This document shows positions 54,064-63,062 of a DNA stretch of 64,000 nucleotides, piece after piece (position 1 is the stretch's first letter; each line of letters begins with the position of its first letter). This DNA comes from CBDCVA01 sp965222935 [NCBI: Candidatus Latescibacterota bacterium]. Its GTDB lineage: Bacteria; Latescibacterota; CBDCVA01. The notes beneath the pieces are model-generated. The model had not been told where the DNA came from, searched no databases, and saw only the letters and a program-made list of their open reading frames with translations. The position numbers were made by a program, and so were the translations under genes. The stretch spans positions 682,001 to 746,000 of the forward strand of contig CBDCVA010000002.1 in the NCBI GenBank assembly GCA_965222935.1. Direction: 5' to 3'.

Positions 54064-54546
54064 TTAATGAGTCGCCCGGGCGAACGCCGCCTCGACTGCC
54101 TCGAGGGAGGTCTCGACGGATACGAAGAGCGGTCCGGGGTCGTAGTGGTCACTTTCGAGACGCCAGGTACGCAGGCCCACCACCGGCCGCTTCGCGTTGA
54201 GTGCAAGCGCGATCTCGCTGAGGGTGCCGACGCCGCCGGCGATGGCGATCATCACGTCGCACGAGAGGGCGTTGATGGCGTTGCGGGCGTCCCGCAGCCC
54301 GGTGATGATCTCGATGTCGATATAGGGGTTGGACTCGCCGCGCTCCACCCCGGAGAGCACCCCGACAGTCAGCCCACCCACACCCTTAGCGCCCCTGGCC
54401 GCCGCCTCCATCACGCCCCCGTAGCCGCCACAGACCAAGACGCCTCCCCGCTCGGCGATCCCCGCGCCTACCTCGAACGCAAGCTGCGCGACCGCCTCGT
54501 CACACGTCGAGCCGCCCATCACGCCGATCTGAAGGCATCGGTTCAT
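54064..54546 (-). CDS. TIGR00725/LOG-like Rossmann protein
   Basis: 160 residues. Starts IGVMGGS, has GGVLVCGGYGGVMEAAARGA and IAIAGGVGTLSEIALAL. The PGGxGTxxE-like motif of lysine-decarboxylase-like (LOG) proteins is here AGGVGTLSE; the smaller TIGR00725 subgroup fits by length. LOG members release cytokinin-type bases from nucleotides or bind nucleotides. Its ATG lies one base after the stop of the HAD gene, so they are co-transcribed. Confidence 0.85.
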   Translation of the reverse strand: MNRCLQIGVMGGSTCDEAVAQLAFEVGAGIAERGGVLVCGGYGGVMEAAARGAKGVGGLTVGVLSGVERGESNPYIDIEIITGLRDARNAINALSCDVMIAIAGGVGTLSEIALALNAKRPVVGLRTWRLESDHYDPGPLFVSVETSLEAVEAAFARATH

Positions 54547-54547
54547 C

Positions 54548-55336
54548 CTACTGACTCGTGGGTTGGCTACGATGTCCTCGATCTCGTAGGTTCAGAATCT
54601 CCAGCAGCCCGGTCAGGTCCGCTGATACGTGATCGGGGACCTCGCCATCGGAAGGCACCTGCTTCTTCCGTCTATTGATCCACAGCACCGGGATGCCCAG
54701 TGCCTTCGCACCGCGCACATCGCAACTGAATGAGTCGCCGATGTGGAGCACCTCGTCTGGCTCCAGGGCAAGCAAGGAGAGCGCCTTCTCGAACATCTCC
54801 GGCCGCGGCTTGTACGCCCGAGAGTCCTCACTGGTCACGACCCGGTTGAAGTGCAGGCTGTGATGTTCCAACGCCGCGCTCAATTCGGCGTTATCGATAT
54901 TGGAAACCAGGCAAATGGGCACCTTGCACTCCGCCAGCACATCTCGACTCTCGGGGTAGATCTTCGGATGAGCCCAGTATTCGCACAGGCTCCGGCATCG
55001 GACATCAGCATCGAGAGCAACATCGAAGTGCTCGAGGACGTTCCGAAGCGAGATGCGCATCAGCTCCCTCTGAGATCGAAATGCGGCTCCATGACTTGGG
55101 TTGAACGTCTCCGGGAACAGGCTTCGCCAGTAGGAATCCACCCCCTCAGTCGTCACATCCAGAGGAGAAATCCTTGAAATCTCATCGCATATCTCCGCGA
55201 TGAGGACATCGTCATCCTCGACGACCGTACCGTAGAAATCCAGCAGTAGTGCTGATGGCCAGCGTTCTCGCTCCGCCATCAGCGGCTCGTCCACGAACAG
55301 CACGTTGCCGGCATCGAAGAAAATGCAGCGGATCAC
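54548..55336 (-). CDS. HAD-superfamily hydrolase with duplicated first motif
   Basis: 262 residues. The core is a normal HAD: motif I LLLDFYGTVVEDDD, motif II region CLVSNID, the motif III lysine region YKPRPEMFEKAL, motif IV VLHIGDSFSCDVRGA, and WINRRKK at the end. In front of it stand 27 residues, MIRCIFFDAGNVLFVDEP and a short linker. These are themselves the motif I of a second HAD (FFDAGNVL). ATG 55279 (MAERERW) would give a conventional HAD start, so the first part may be debris from another HAD gene. Substrate unknown. Confidence 0.8.
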   Translation of the reverse strand: MIRCIFFDAGNVLFVDEPLMAERERWPSALLLDFYGTVVEDDDVLIAEICDEISRISPLDVTTEGVDSYWRSLFPETFNPSHGAAFRSQRELMRISLRNVLEHFDVALDADVRCRSLCEYWAHPKIYPESRDVLAECKVPICLVSNIDNAELSAALEHHSLHFNRVVTSEDSRAYKPRPEMFEKALSLLALEPDEVLHIGDSFSCDVRGAKALGIPVLWINRRKKQVPSDGEVPDHVSADLTGLLEILNLRDRGHRSQPTSQ

Positions 55337-55442
55337 GTTGCATGCAGGAATGGTGAAGCCTCAAGTTGTCCCAAAATACGTTGCGGCTTGCGCCCGCGCC
55401 ACCCCAGGTTGTAAGCTAGTGGCGCGTCAGGAGGGTCCTCGA

Positions 55443-55832
55443 ATGCGCGACGTGATCGCGAAGGTCGTCATGATCATGCTCGTCTACATCGCGGTCGCCG
55501 GGCTGTTCTCGCCCCTGCCCGCGCCGCCGGAATTGGCCTACACCGTGGGCTGGCGGCGGATGGCATCGTTAGTCTTCGCTGGGCTCTTCCTGCTATTAGC
55601 CTACAAACCGCGCCGCTACCCCGGTGTCTGGGAGCTTTGCCTCTTCCATCGAGCGGCGCTAGCGCTTTACGCGGCGTACCTGACCGCCGGAGGACAGAAC
55701 GAGCGCCCCGCCATCGCGATCAACGCGATCATCCTTGCGTTGCTGCTGATCGCCTACATCCTGACAGGAGCGTACGCCTGGCGTGCGGTCCGTACCGAGC
55801 CGGAAGCCAAAGCCCACGGAGCGTCCACTTGA
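55443..55832 (+). CDS. small four-helix membrane protein, unknown
   Basis: 129 residues with about four TM helices (VVMIMLVYIAVAGLF, ASLVFAGLFLLLAY, FHRAALALYAAYLTAGG and INAIILALLLIAYILTGAYAW). Start ATG 55443 with CAGGAGG eight bases before; the frame is open 46 codons further up without hydrophobic or homologous content. No family recognised. It is followed by hyuA after 150 bp. Confidence 0.65.
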   Translation: MRDVIAKVVMIMLVYIAVAGLFSPLPAPPELAYTVGWRRMASLVFAGLFLLLAYKPRRYPGVWELCLFHRAALALYAAYLTAGGQNERPAIAINAIILALLLIAYILTGAYAWRAVRTEPEAKAHGAST

Positions 55833-55982
55833 GCAAGCCTCCACCGGCGTTTATATTCGGGCGTCGTTCTAACCCACACCCATGATCGAACGCCTACGCC
55901 ACACGCGGCCCACCCAGCGGAGCATCCCGTCCATCTGTCTCCTCCTCGCCGTCGCCGCCATCGGTGAGATCAACCTCTTCCC

Positions 55983-57971
55983 ATGAGCGTCTTGGTCGGC
56001 GTTGACGTTGGCGGGACGTTCACCGATTTCGTCGTCCTGAGCAACGGGAGCGCACGCGCGCACAAGGTCCCATCGACGCCGGATGATTATGGTCGGGCAG
56101 TGGAGCGGGGCCTGCGCGAGTTGGGGCTTGAGGCGGGCTACTCCCTCGTTCACAGTTCCACTGTCGCCACCAATACGCTCCTGGAACGCACGGGTGCCAA
56201 GGTGGCTCTGGTGACGACGCGGGGCTTCCGCGACGTCTTGGAAATCGGTCGCCAGACCCGACCCGATCTCTATGCCCTCGTCGTCGAAAAACCGGAGCCC
56301 TTGGTGCCTCGCGTGCGGCGGTTCGAGGTGGCCGAAAGGATCGGTCCCGAGGGCGAGGTCGTCGTCCCGCTGGACGCTGAAGCGCTCGACCGCGTCATGC
56401 GTCAGATCGAGGCGACCGAAAGCGAGGCGGTCGCCATCGTGTTCCTATTCAGCTTCGCCAACCCGGTGCACGAACACCAGGCGGCTCAACGCCTCGGGAA
56501 GCTCGGTCTCCCTGTGACCGTCTCGCACGAAGTCCTGCCCGAGTTCCGCGAAGTGGTGCGCACCAGCACCGCCGTCGCCGACGCCTATCTGGCGCCCAAG
56601 GTCGGCGCCTATCTACGTACTCTGGGCGAGCGCGCGGCCCGCTGTGGTGCCGGGGGCATGCACATACTCCGTTCCGACGGATCCATCCTGGACGCAGCGG
56701 CCGCCGCGGCGCGTCCCATCACCACGGTTCTCTCTGGCCCTGCGGGCGGCGTGGTAGGTGCATGGACGGCCGCACGCGAGGCTGGGTTTGAGCGCATCAT
56801 CTCCTTCGACATGGGAGGGACCTCAACCGACGTCAGCCTTTGCGACGGGGGCACGAGGCTCTCGACGGAGACGGAGGTGGGCGGCGTGCCCGTGGGCCTC
56901 TCGATGGTGGATGTCCATACTATCGGCGCGGGCGGAGGTTCGATCGCGTGGGTCGATTCCGGCGGGGCGCTGCGTGTCGGACCCAAGAGCGCCGGCGCTG
57001 ACCCTGGTCCCGCCTGCTACGGGGTAGGTGACGTGCCCACCGTCACCGACGCGAACCTGCTCCTGGGGCGGCTGGATGCGGGGCGCTTTCTCGGCGGCGC
57101 CATGACCCTGGATATCGAACGCGCCAAGGCCGCTCTGGAGCGTCTGGGCGGCAAACTCGGGGGCGATGCCGAGAGCGCGGCCAAGGGCATCCTCGCCGTA
57201 GTGAACGCCAACATGGCCCGCGCGCTCCACCGCGTCTCGTCGCATCGCGGGTACGATTCGGTAGATTTCGCGCTGGTGGCCCTGGGTGGCGCAGGAGGCC
57301 TCCACGCGGCCGCTTTGGCGAAGGCTTTGGGGATGGGGAAAGTCATCATTCCGAGGCTCACCGGGGTGCTCTCGGCTTACGGCTCGGCCGTCGCGGAGCC
57401 CGCCGTCGAGCGCTCCCGCACGGTCATGCTTCGCTCCGCTGGGCCCGAGCAACTGCTGGAGGCCTTCGAGGCCCTGGAGAATGAGTCCCTGCGCGCTCTG
57501 GCCGAGGGTGCAGTCGATGGCGCAGAACCGATTCTCAGCCGCTTCGCTGATTTGCGCTATCAGGGTCAGTCCTACGAGGTCCGCGTCCGGTCCGAACGCG
57601 ATGACGATGCGGCAGGTCTGCGCGCCCGCTTCGAGGCGGAGTACGAGAGGCTCTTCGGCCACGTCCACGCGGATGAGCCGATCGAAGTCGTCACCGTGCG
57701 TGTACGCACAAGCCTCCCTTCTGGCTTATCCGGGCTGGGCCCTGCACCCCTGAGCGTGCGGGGGGCAAGCTCGGCCTGCCTGGACGAACGGAGCGTCATC
57801 TTCGACGAGCCCTGCGAAGCCGAGATCTATGACCGCGATCTCCTGGAGCCGGGCATGGCGTTCCCCGGTCCGGCACTGGTCGTCGAGGCGCACGCCACAA
57901 CACTCGTACCCGACGGCATCTGGTGCCGCCTGGATGGCTTTGGTCATCTGATCCTGGATCTTGATGCGTAA
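55983..57971 (+). CDS. hydantoinase/oxoprolinase subunit A (HyuA-like)
   Basis: 662 residues of the ATP-dependent hydantoinase A/5-oxoprolinase N-terminal type. It opens with the actin-like phosphate-1 loop VGVDVGGTFTDFVVL, and continues with HSSTVATNTLLERTGAKVAL, TVLSGPAGGVVGAW and SFDMGGTSTDVSLCDGG. IGAGGGSIAWVDSGGALRVGPKSAG and the LGGAGGLHAAALA region mark the C-terminal part. It normally forms a complex with HyuB; here hyuB begins 5 kb downstream at 63063, with four genes between. The ring-opened substrate cannot be told from sequence. Confidence 0.93.
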   Translation: MSVLVGVDVGGTFTDFVVLSNGSARAHKVPSTPDDYGRAVERGLRELGLEAGYSLVHSSTVATNTLLERTGAKVALVTTRGFRDVLEIGRQTRPDLYALVVEKPEPLVPRVRRFEVAERIGPEGEVVVPLDAEALDRVMRQIEATESEAVAIVFLFSFANPVHEHQAAQRLGKLGLPVTVSHEVLPEFREVVRTSTAVADAYLAPKVGAYLRTLGERAARCGAGGMHILRSDGSILDAAAAAARPITTVLSGPAGGVVGAWTAAREAGFERIISFDMGGTSTDVSLCDGGTRLSTETEVGGVPVGLSMVDVHTIGAGGGSIAWVDSGGALRVGPKSAGADPGPACYGVGDVPTVTDANLLLGRLDAGRFLGGAMTLDIERAKAALERLGGKLGGDAESAAKGILAVVNANMARALHRVSSHRGYDSVDFALVALGGAGGLHAAALAKALGMGKVIIPRLTGVLSAYGSAVAEPAVERSRTVMLRSAGPEQLLEAFEALENESLRALAEGAVDGAEPILSRFADLRYQGQSYEVRVRSERDDDAAGLRARFEAEYERLFGHVHADEPIEVVTVRVRTSLPSGLSGLGPAPLSVRGASSACLDERSVIFDEPCEAEIYDRDLLEPGMAFPGPALVVEAHATTLVPDGIWCRLDGFGHLILDLDA

Positions 57972-59781
57972 CCGGAGGGACGGCCCCACCACGGCGGAGA
58001 ATCCGTCCGACGGAAGTTCCGCGGCTTGGATCGGTGAGACGAAGCTTGGGCGCGCCCTGGAATGGCTCATGCGCTTCGAGCGGAGCTTCGACGCGCTCGT
58101 AGGGGCAGGCATTGGTCTGTTGGGCGGCCTTGGCGCCGTGGGCTTCCGCGCGTTGGTGGATGGCTGCCAGAGGCTCTTCTTCGGCGAGTCGGCCGGCTTG
58201 ATCGCTCTAGGCATGGGGACCCCCTGGTACCAACGCATCGCCATACCCGTGATCGGCGGGGCTATCGTCGGGCCGCTGGTCTATTTCTTCGCGCGGGAGG
58301 CCAAGGGCCACGGCGTCCCCGAGGTCATGGAAGCCGTGGCGTTGCGGGGCGGTCGAATTCGGAAGCGCGTTGTCGCCATCAAGGCGCTTGCGTCGGCCAT
58401 CTGCATGGGCTCGGGTGGCTCCGTCGGCCGCGAGGGACCCATCGTTCAGATCGGCTCGGCCATCGCTTCGACCGTCGGTCAATTCCTGCGCGTCTCGCAG
58501 GACCGGCTCCGACTCCTGGTGGCTTGCGGTGCCGCCGCTGGGATAGCTGCGACCTTCAACGCACCATTGGCGGGCGCCATGTTCAGCGTCGAACTGATCC
58601 TTGGGGATTTCGCTCTGCGCACCTTCAGCCCCATCCTCATCAGTTCGGTCCTCGCCACGGCGGTTTCACGTGAGATGTTGGGCGATTTCCCGGCCTTCCC
58701 CGTGCCGCCCTACGCCCTCGAGAATCCCGTGGAGCTAGGCTTCTACCTGATCCTGGGCTGCCTGGCAGCGCTGGTGGCCCTCGTCTTCGTCACGGTGCTG
58801 TACAGGTTCGAGGACCTTTTCGAGTTGATCCCACTGCCGGAGCCCACGAAGGCGGCGTTGGGCGGCGCACTCGTCGGCGCGATAGCGCTTGGGTATCCAC
58901 ACGTGTTCGGTATCGGCTACGGCACGATTGAAGCGACGCTCGGTAACGGCATGGCCTGGCGGCTCCTGCTCGCTCTCTTGATCTTCAAGATCCTGGCCGT
59001 CTCGATCACCATCGGCTCGGGCGGTTCCGGCGGCATCTTCGCACCGTCGCTGTTTCTGGGGGCGGTGCTCGGCGGCGCCTTCGGGACCGGGGTCCACGCT
59101 CTCTTTCCGACGATCACGGCACTTCCGGGAGCCTACGCCCTGGTCGCCATGGGTGCCGTCGTCGCTGCCACCACCCACGGGCCGGTCACCGCGATCTTGA
59201 TCCTCTTCGAGTTAACGGGTGACTACCGGATCATCCTGCCTTTGATGATCGCCTGCACCACCAGCGCGCTCCTGGCGACGGCCCTCAGGCGTGAATCCAT
59301 CTACACGCTCAAGCTACTGCGCCGGGGCGTGGAGATCCACCGCGGTGCCGAGGTCCACATCCTCAGTTCGTTGCGCGTCCGGGATATCGTGGATCGGGAC
59401 GTGCCGCGCATTCTCTCTGACATGACCTTCAACCGGATGCTCACATTCGTCGGCACATCGACCCATACGACTTTCCCCGTCGTCAGCCGCTCAGGCGAGC
59501 TCGTCGGCACCGTCTCCCTCGAGGACCTCCGCGCGCTCCTGTCCGACCACGAGGGGCTGCCTCCCGATTTGATCCTCGTCCACGATCTGGCCCGCCACTT
59601 CCCACCGACGATCATTGAGGACGATAACTTGGCAACAGCACTCGAAAGCATGGCCCAGCAAGACGTCGGCGCGCTCGTCGTCGTCGATGGCGCCGACCGC
59701 CGCCGCGTCGTCGGTATCCTGACCCGTCGAGAATTGCTCGGCGCTTACAACCGTGTGCTCCTCCAGAGGGAGTTGGTGTGA
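57964..59781 (+). CDS. ClC-family chloride channel/antiporter with CBS pair
   Basis: 605 residues: a ClC membrane domain with GSGGSVGREGPIVQIGSA (selectivity loop GREGP) and GSGGSGGIFAPSLFLGA, GAYALVAMGAVVAATTHGP and LFELTGDYRIILP. Two cytoplasmic CBS domains (about 470-600) follow, with LVGTVSLEDLRALL and RVVGILTRRELLGAY. The acid-sensing gating glutamate of GREGP is present. TTG 57961 and ATG 57964 are both possible; the gene overlaps the hyuA stop. Members move chloride and protons or gate in response to nucleotides through CBS. Confidence 0.92.
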   Translation: MRNRRDGPTTAENPSDGSSAAWIGETKLGRALEWLMRFERSFDALVGAGIGLLGGLGAVGFRALVDGCQRLFFGESAGLIALGMGTPWYQRIAIPVIGGAIVGPLVYFFAREAKGHGVPEVMEAVALRGGRIRKRVVAIKALASAICMGSGGSVGREGPIVQIGSAIASTVGQFLRVSQDRLRLLVACGAAAGIAATFNAPLAGAMFSVELILGDFALRTFSPILISSVLATAVSREMLGDFPAFPVPPYALENPVELGFYLILGCLAALVALVFVTVLYRFEDLFELIPLPEPTKAALGGALVGAIALGYPHVFGIGYGTIEATLGNGMAWRLLLALLIFKILAVSITIGSGGSGGIFAPSLFLGAVLGGAFGTGVHALFPTITALPGAYALVAMGAVVAATTHGPVTAILILFELTGDYRIILPLMIACTTSALLATALRRESIYTLKLLRRGVEIHRGAEVHILSSLRVRDIVDRDVPRILSDMTFNRMLTFVGTSTHTTFPVVSRSGELVGTVSLEDLRALLSDHEGLPPDLILVHDLARHFPPTIIEDDNLATALESMAQQDVGALVVVDGADRRRVVGILTRRELLGAYNRVLLQRELV

Positions 59782-60539
59782 TCTCGGCGCGCGCCATCGC
59801 CTTCGACGTGGGCAACACGCTCCTGCTCAACCCCGAGCCGGAAACGGTCGCCCGCTGCGCTCCAGCCGTCGCCGCGCTCCTGGAGGCGCATGACTGCCCC
59901 TTCACCGAGGATGCCATCGCCCGCGACTGGCTCGCCGCTGATGCGCGGGTCAGCTATGCCTTTGCCTCTCATTTCCTCCAAGAGGAGCCGATTCTGCAGG
60001 GCTGGCTCCGGTCGGCGAACGTTCCGGGTACCGTTCGGGCCATCGTGGCTCCACACGTCGTCACGCTCTACCGCGAGGCCTTGCGCGAGCTTCTGACCGA
60101 GCGCGCCGACGAGGGCGCCTATGCCGATCTCGCCGATATGTTGAACGACTTCCGGGACCGAGGCTTGCGCGTTGGGATCCTGAGCAACGATCGTGAATTT
60201 GCCACCGACGCGATTCTGGGCTGGATGGGCCTTGCGGACGCGTTCGATTTCGTGGTCAACTCAGAGCGTGTCGGCGCCGAGAAGCCCGACCCGACCATCT
60301 TCGCGGAGCTGGTCGAGGCAGCGGGCAGCGCGCCCGGTGAGATCATCTACGTTGGTGACGACCTCTCGCGCGACGTGGCGGGGGGCAGAGCGGCAGGGCT
60401 GGTGGTTGTCCTCTACAAACCGCCCGAGGCGATGCGCGTGACCACCGCCTGGCAGGACTACACGACCGGCGCGGCGCCCGCCGCCGTGATCGAGGACCTG
60501 TTGGAGTTGCGCGAGATGGTGAGCCTCGGGGGAGAGTGA
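59778..60539 (+). CDS. HAD-superfamily hydrolase
   Basis: 253 residues. Motif I IAFDVGNTLLLNPE (Asp-x-Gly variant), motif II LRVGILSND, motif III VGAEKPDPTIFAELV, and motif IV IIYVGDDLSRDVAGG are all in order, so it is an active-type phosphatase of the HAD fold, possibly of the YjjG/5'-nucleotidase kind. GTG start overlapping the ClC stop (GTGA); its own stop overlaps the sulfatase ATG (TGATG), so the genes form a tight operon. Confidence 0.85.
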   Translation: MISARAIAFDVGNTLLLNPEPETVARCAPAVAALLEAHDCPFTEDAIARDWLAADARVSYAFASHFLQEEPILQGWLRSANVPGTVRAIVAPHVVTLYREALRELLTERADEGAYADLADMLNDFRDRGLRVGILSNDREFATDAILGWMGLADAFDFVVNSERVGAEKPDPTIFAELVEAAGSAPGEIIYVGDDLSRDVAGGRAAGLVVVLYKPPEAMRVTTAWQDYTTGAAPAAVIEDLLELREMVSLGGE

Positions 60540-62008
60540 TGCCTCAGCCAGAGGACCGCCGCCCCAACCTCCTCTACATCCATTCGGACCAACACAATCC
60601 GACCGTGACCGGCTGCTACGGCGATCCGCTGGTGAAGACGCCCCACCTCGATGCCCTCGCCGCCCGAGGCGTCCTCCTGGAGAACGTCTACTGCCCTTCG
60701 CCCCTGTGCGTGCCGTCGCGCATGTCGATGCTCACAGGCCGCCATCCCTTCGAGAATGAGGTCTGGACCAACGAGCATATCCTGGATTCCGCCATTCCCA
60801 CCTCCGCCCACGCCATGGGCGCAGCCGGCTACCGTCCTCTCTTGATTGGACGGATGCATGCCATCGGCCCCGACCAACTCCACGGCTATGCCGAACGGCT
60901 GGTGGGCGATCACTGCCCCAACCATCCCGGCGGCTCGCCCGTGGACCACGGGATGCTGACGGGGACGCAAGGGCCTGAGCGCATCAGCCTGAAGGAATCG
61001 GGTCCCGGGCAGAGTGCCTACCAGGTGCACGATGAGTTCGTGACGGCGGCGACCGTGGACGTCCTGAATCGACTGGGCATCCGCAAGCGCGCCATCGGCA
61101 TGAACGCGGAACCGTTCTCAATCACCGTCGGGTTCATGCTTCCGCACCAGCCCTTCGTTGCCCGCCGCGAGGACTACGACCTCTACCGTGACGCCATGAC
61201 GATGCCCCGCGTCCATGAGCCCTTCGGCGAATCGCTGCATTCCCACATCCGTTGGTGGCGCAAAACGTGTGGGATCGAGGAGGTGTCGAGCGAGGAGACC
61301 CTCCGCGCTCGCGCGGCCTATTGGGGCCTGGTGACGGCGATGGACAGGATGATCGGTGAAATCCTCGATGCGCTGAGGCGCAACGATCTGGAGGAAAACA
61401 CCCTGGTCGTCTACACGTCGGATCATGGCGAGCAGGTCGGCGAGCACGGCCTTTGGTGGAAGCAGACCTTCTATGAGAACTCGGTTAGGGTCCCCGCGAT
61501 ACTGGCCTGGCCCGGCGTCCTGCCCTCGGGGAGGCGGTGCGCCCGCGTCGTGAGCTCCCTCGACCTGAACGCCACCATGCTGGATGCCCTCGGGGCCCCG
61601 CCGCTGCCAAGCTCCCGAGGCCGGAGCGCCCTGGAGCTCCTATGCTCACCGGACGCCGCATGGGACGATGTCGCCACGAGCGAGTACTGCACGGACGAGG
61701 GCTGCATTCACAGGATGATTCGTCGCGGCGACTGGAAGCTGAACTATTACCACGGCCAGGAGCCCCAGCTTTTCAACCTGCGCGGAGACCGCCCGGAGAT
61801 CGACGACCGGGCGGCCGACCCCGTGTGCCAGGAGGTCCGGGAGAGCTTGACCGCCGAGCTTCTGGATGGCTGGGATCCCGGGGCCATCGCGCAGAAGATG
61901 GCGGCCAAGCGCGCGGATCTGGAGGTCCTCACGGCCTGGGCGCGCGGGATCGATCCGCCCGACCAGTACCGCTGGGACCTGCGCCCGGAGATGGATTCTC
62001 TGGACTGA
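60539..62008 (+). CDS. type I sulfatase, copy 2
   Basis: 489 residues. Cys57 in CVPSRMSMLTGR is the formylglycine precursor, as in copy 1. HSDQHNPTVTGCYGD, DHGEQVGEHGLWWK and the C-terminal RWDLRPEMDSLD also match copy 1 closely, so the two are paralogues of one sulfatase group. GTG 60536 is in frame, but ATG 60539 forms a TGATG overlap and is preferred. It lies between a HAD and a DinB-Nudix fusion inside the split hyuA-hyuB unit. Substrate unknown; no formylglycine-generating enzyme is in the window. Confidence 0.92.
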   Translation: MPQPEDRRPNLLYIHSDQHNPTVTGCYGDPLVKTPHLDALAARGVLLENVYCPSPLCVPSRMSMLTGRHPFENEVWTNEHILDSAIPTSAHAMGAAGYRPLLIGRMHAIGPDQLHGYAERLVGDHCPNHPGGSPVDHGMLTGTQGPERISLKESGPGQSAYQVHDEFVTAATVDVLNRLGIRKRAIGMNAEPFSITVGFMLPHQPFVARREDYDLYRDAMTMPRVHEPFGESLHSHIRWWRKTCGIEEVSSEETLRARAAYWGLVTAMDRMIGEILDALRRNDLEENTLVVYTSDHGEQVGEHGLWWKQTFYENSVRVPAILAWPGVLPSGRRCARVVSSLDLNATMLDALGAPPLPSSRGRSALELLCSPDAAWDDVATSEYCTDEGCIHRMIRRGDWKLNYYHGQEPQLFNLRGDRPEIDDRAADPVCQEVRESLTAELLDGWDPGAIAQKMAAKRADLEVLTAWARGIDPPDQYRWDLRPEMDSLD

Positions 62009-62025
62009 ATGGGAGATTGGGATCG

Positions 62026-62976
62026 ATGGCGTATTCAGAGGGCAAGAGACTCGCTGAGTTTTCGCGAGCGGTCAGGGAATCAAGCCTGAAGCGGCTTCGC
62101 CTTGTCCCTGCCGGGTTCGAGAACTGGAGACCCTCGCCGGACGCTATGACCTTCGCGGACCTGACGAAGCATCTGATCAATTCGGATCATTGGCTCTTCG
62201 AACTGCTGGAATCGGGGACGTTCGTGGATAACCAGGGTAGGCCGGGGCTAGTCGAGAGCGCCAGCCGCGAACGGTGTCGTCAGCTTCTCGATCAACTCGC
62301 AGATGTAGGCGAACTTCGCGCTTCCGTGCTGGAGGGCATGACGGAGCGCCAGCTTTCGGAGCGCATCTCTGACGACCGGCTTGGCGGGGAAGTCACCGCG
62401 TGGTGGGTTGTCGTGCGGGGCAATTTGGATCACGAGATACATCACCGGGGACAGATAGCCGCGTACCTGACGTATATCAACCGGCAAGTTGGGGCTTACA
62501 CGGGCACATCTGCGCCTCGCGCTCCGTTTCAGGTTCTAGTTTTCCCATATCGTCTTCACCTGGGTGGTGAGATCGAGTACGCGGTGTTCAGGCGCGCTGA
62601 TTTTCCTGGTGGCGTTTGGCAGGGCATCGCAGGTGGAGGGGAAGGTGAAGAGACGCCGCTGGCAGCCGCCAGGAGGGAAACGAACGAGGAGGCGGGGATA
62701 CCCGACGACTCCTCATTCATTGCCCTGGATTCTGTGGCGACCATTCCAGTCGAACTTGTGGGAGGCTTTCTGTGGGGCGATGATGTATTGGTCGAGCCCG
62801 AATACTGCTTCGGTGTTCAGATTCAACAAAATCAAGCGCTTATGCTATCCTCTGAACACACGGAATTCGAGTGGGTTGACTATAACTCTGCATTGGACCT
62901 TTTGAAGTGGGACAGCAATCGGCACGCCTTATGGGAACTCAATTTGCGACTCCGGAGAACGTTTGGAGGCACTTAA
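62026..62976 (+). CDS. DinB-Nudix fusion protein
   Basis: 316 residues. The N-terminal part (about 1-155) is a DinB/YfiT-like four-helix bundle: [11 protein letters not shown], then [20 protein letters not shown] holding the His pair that binds a metal. The C-terminal part (about 165-316) is a Nudix hydrolase of the NudB-like kind, with the Nudix box [20 protein letters not shown] then AGI, complete in all catalytic Glu positions. ATG 62026 is chosen because the upstream frame overlaps sulfatase 2 out of register. I know no common family with this order; pyrophosphate release from a nucleotide or pterin is likely. Confidence 0.82.
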   Translation: MAYSEGKRLAEFSRAVRESSLKRLRLVPAGFENWRPSPDAMTFADLTKHLINSDHWLFELLESGTFVDNQGRPGLVESASRERCRQLLDQLADVGELRASVLEGMTERQLSERISDDRLGGEVTAWWVVVRGNLDHEIHHRGQIAAYLTYINRQVGAYTGTSAPRAPFQVLVFPYRLHLGGEIEYAVFRRADFPGGVWQGIAGGGEGEETPLAAARRETNEEAGIPDDSSFIALDSVATIPVELVGGFLWGDDVLVEPEYCFGVQIQQNQALMLSSEHTEFEWVDYNSALDLLKWDSNRHALWELNLRLRRTFGGT

Positions 62977-63062
62977 CGGGCGCGCGAGCGGCCACCAAGT
63001 CGCACGCGGAGCACTTGAGGCGCTGATCACGGCCAACGCCTCTCAGCACATAGGGGATGGAG

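Noticed and set aside
61537-62025. Upstream extension of the DinB-Nudix frame
   Set aside because: It overlaps sulfatase 2 in another frame and has Arg/Pro-rich shadow composition; the DinB homology starts at ATG 62026.
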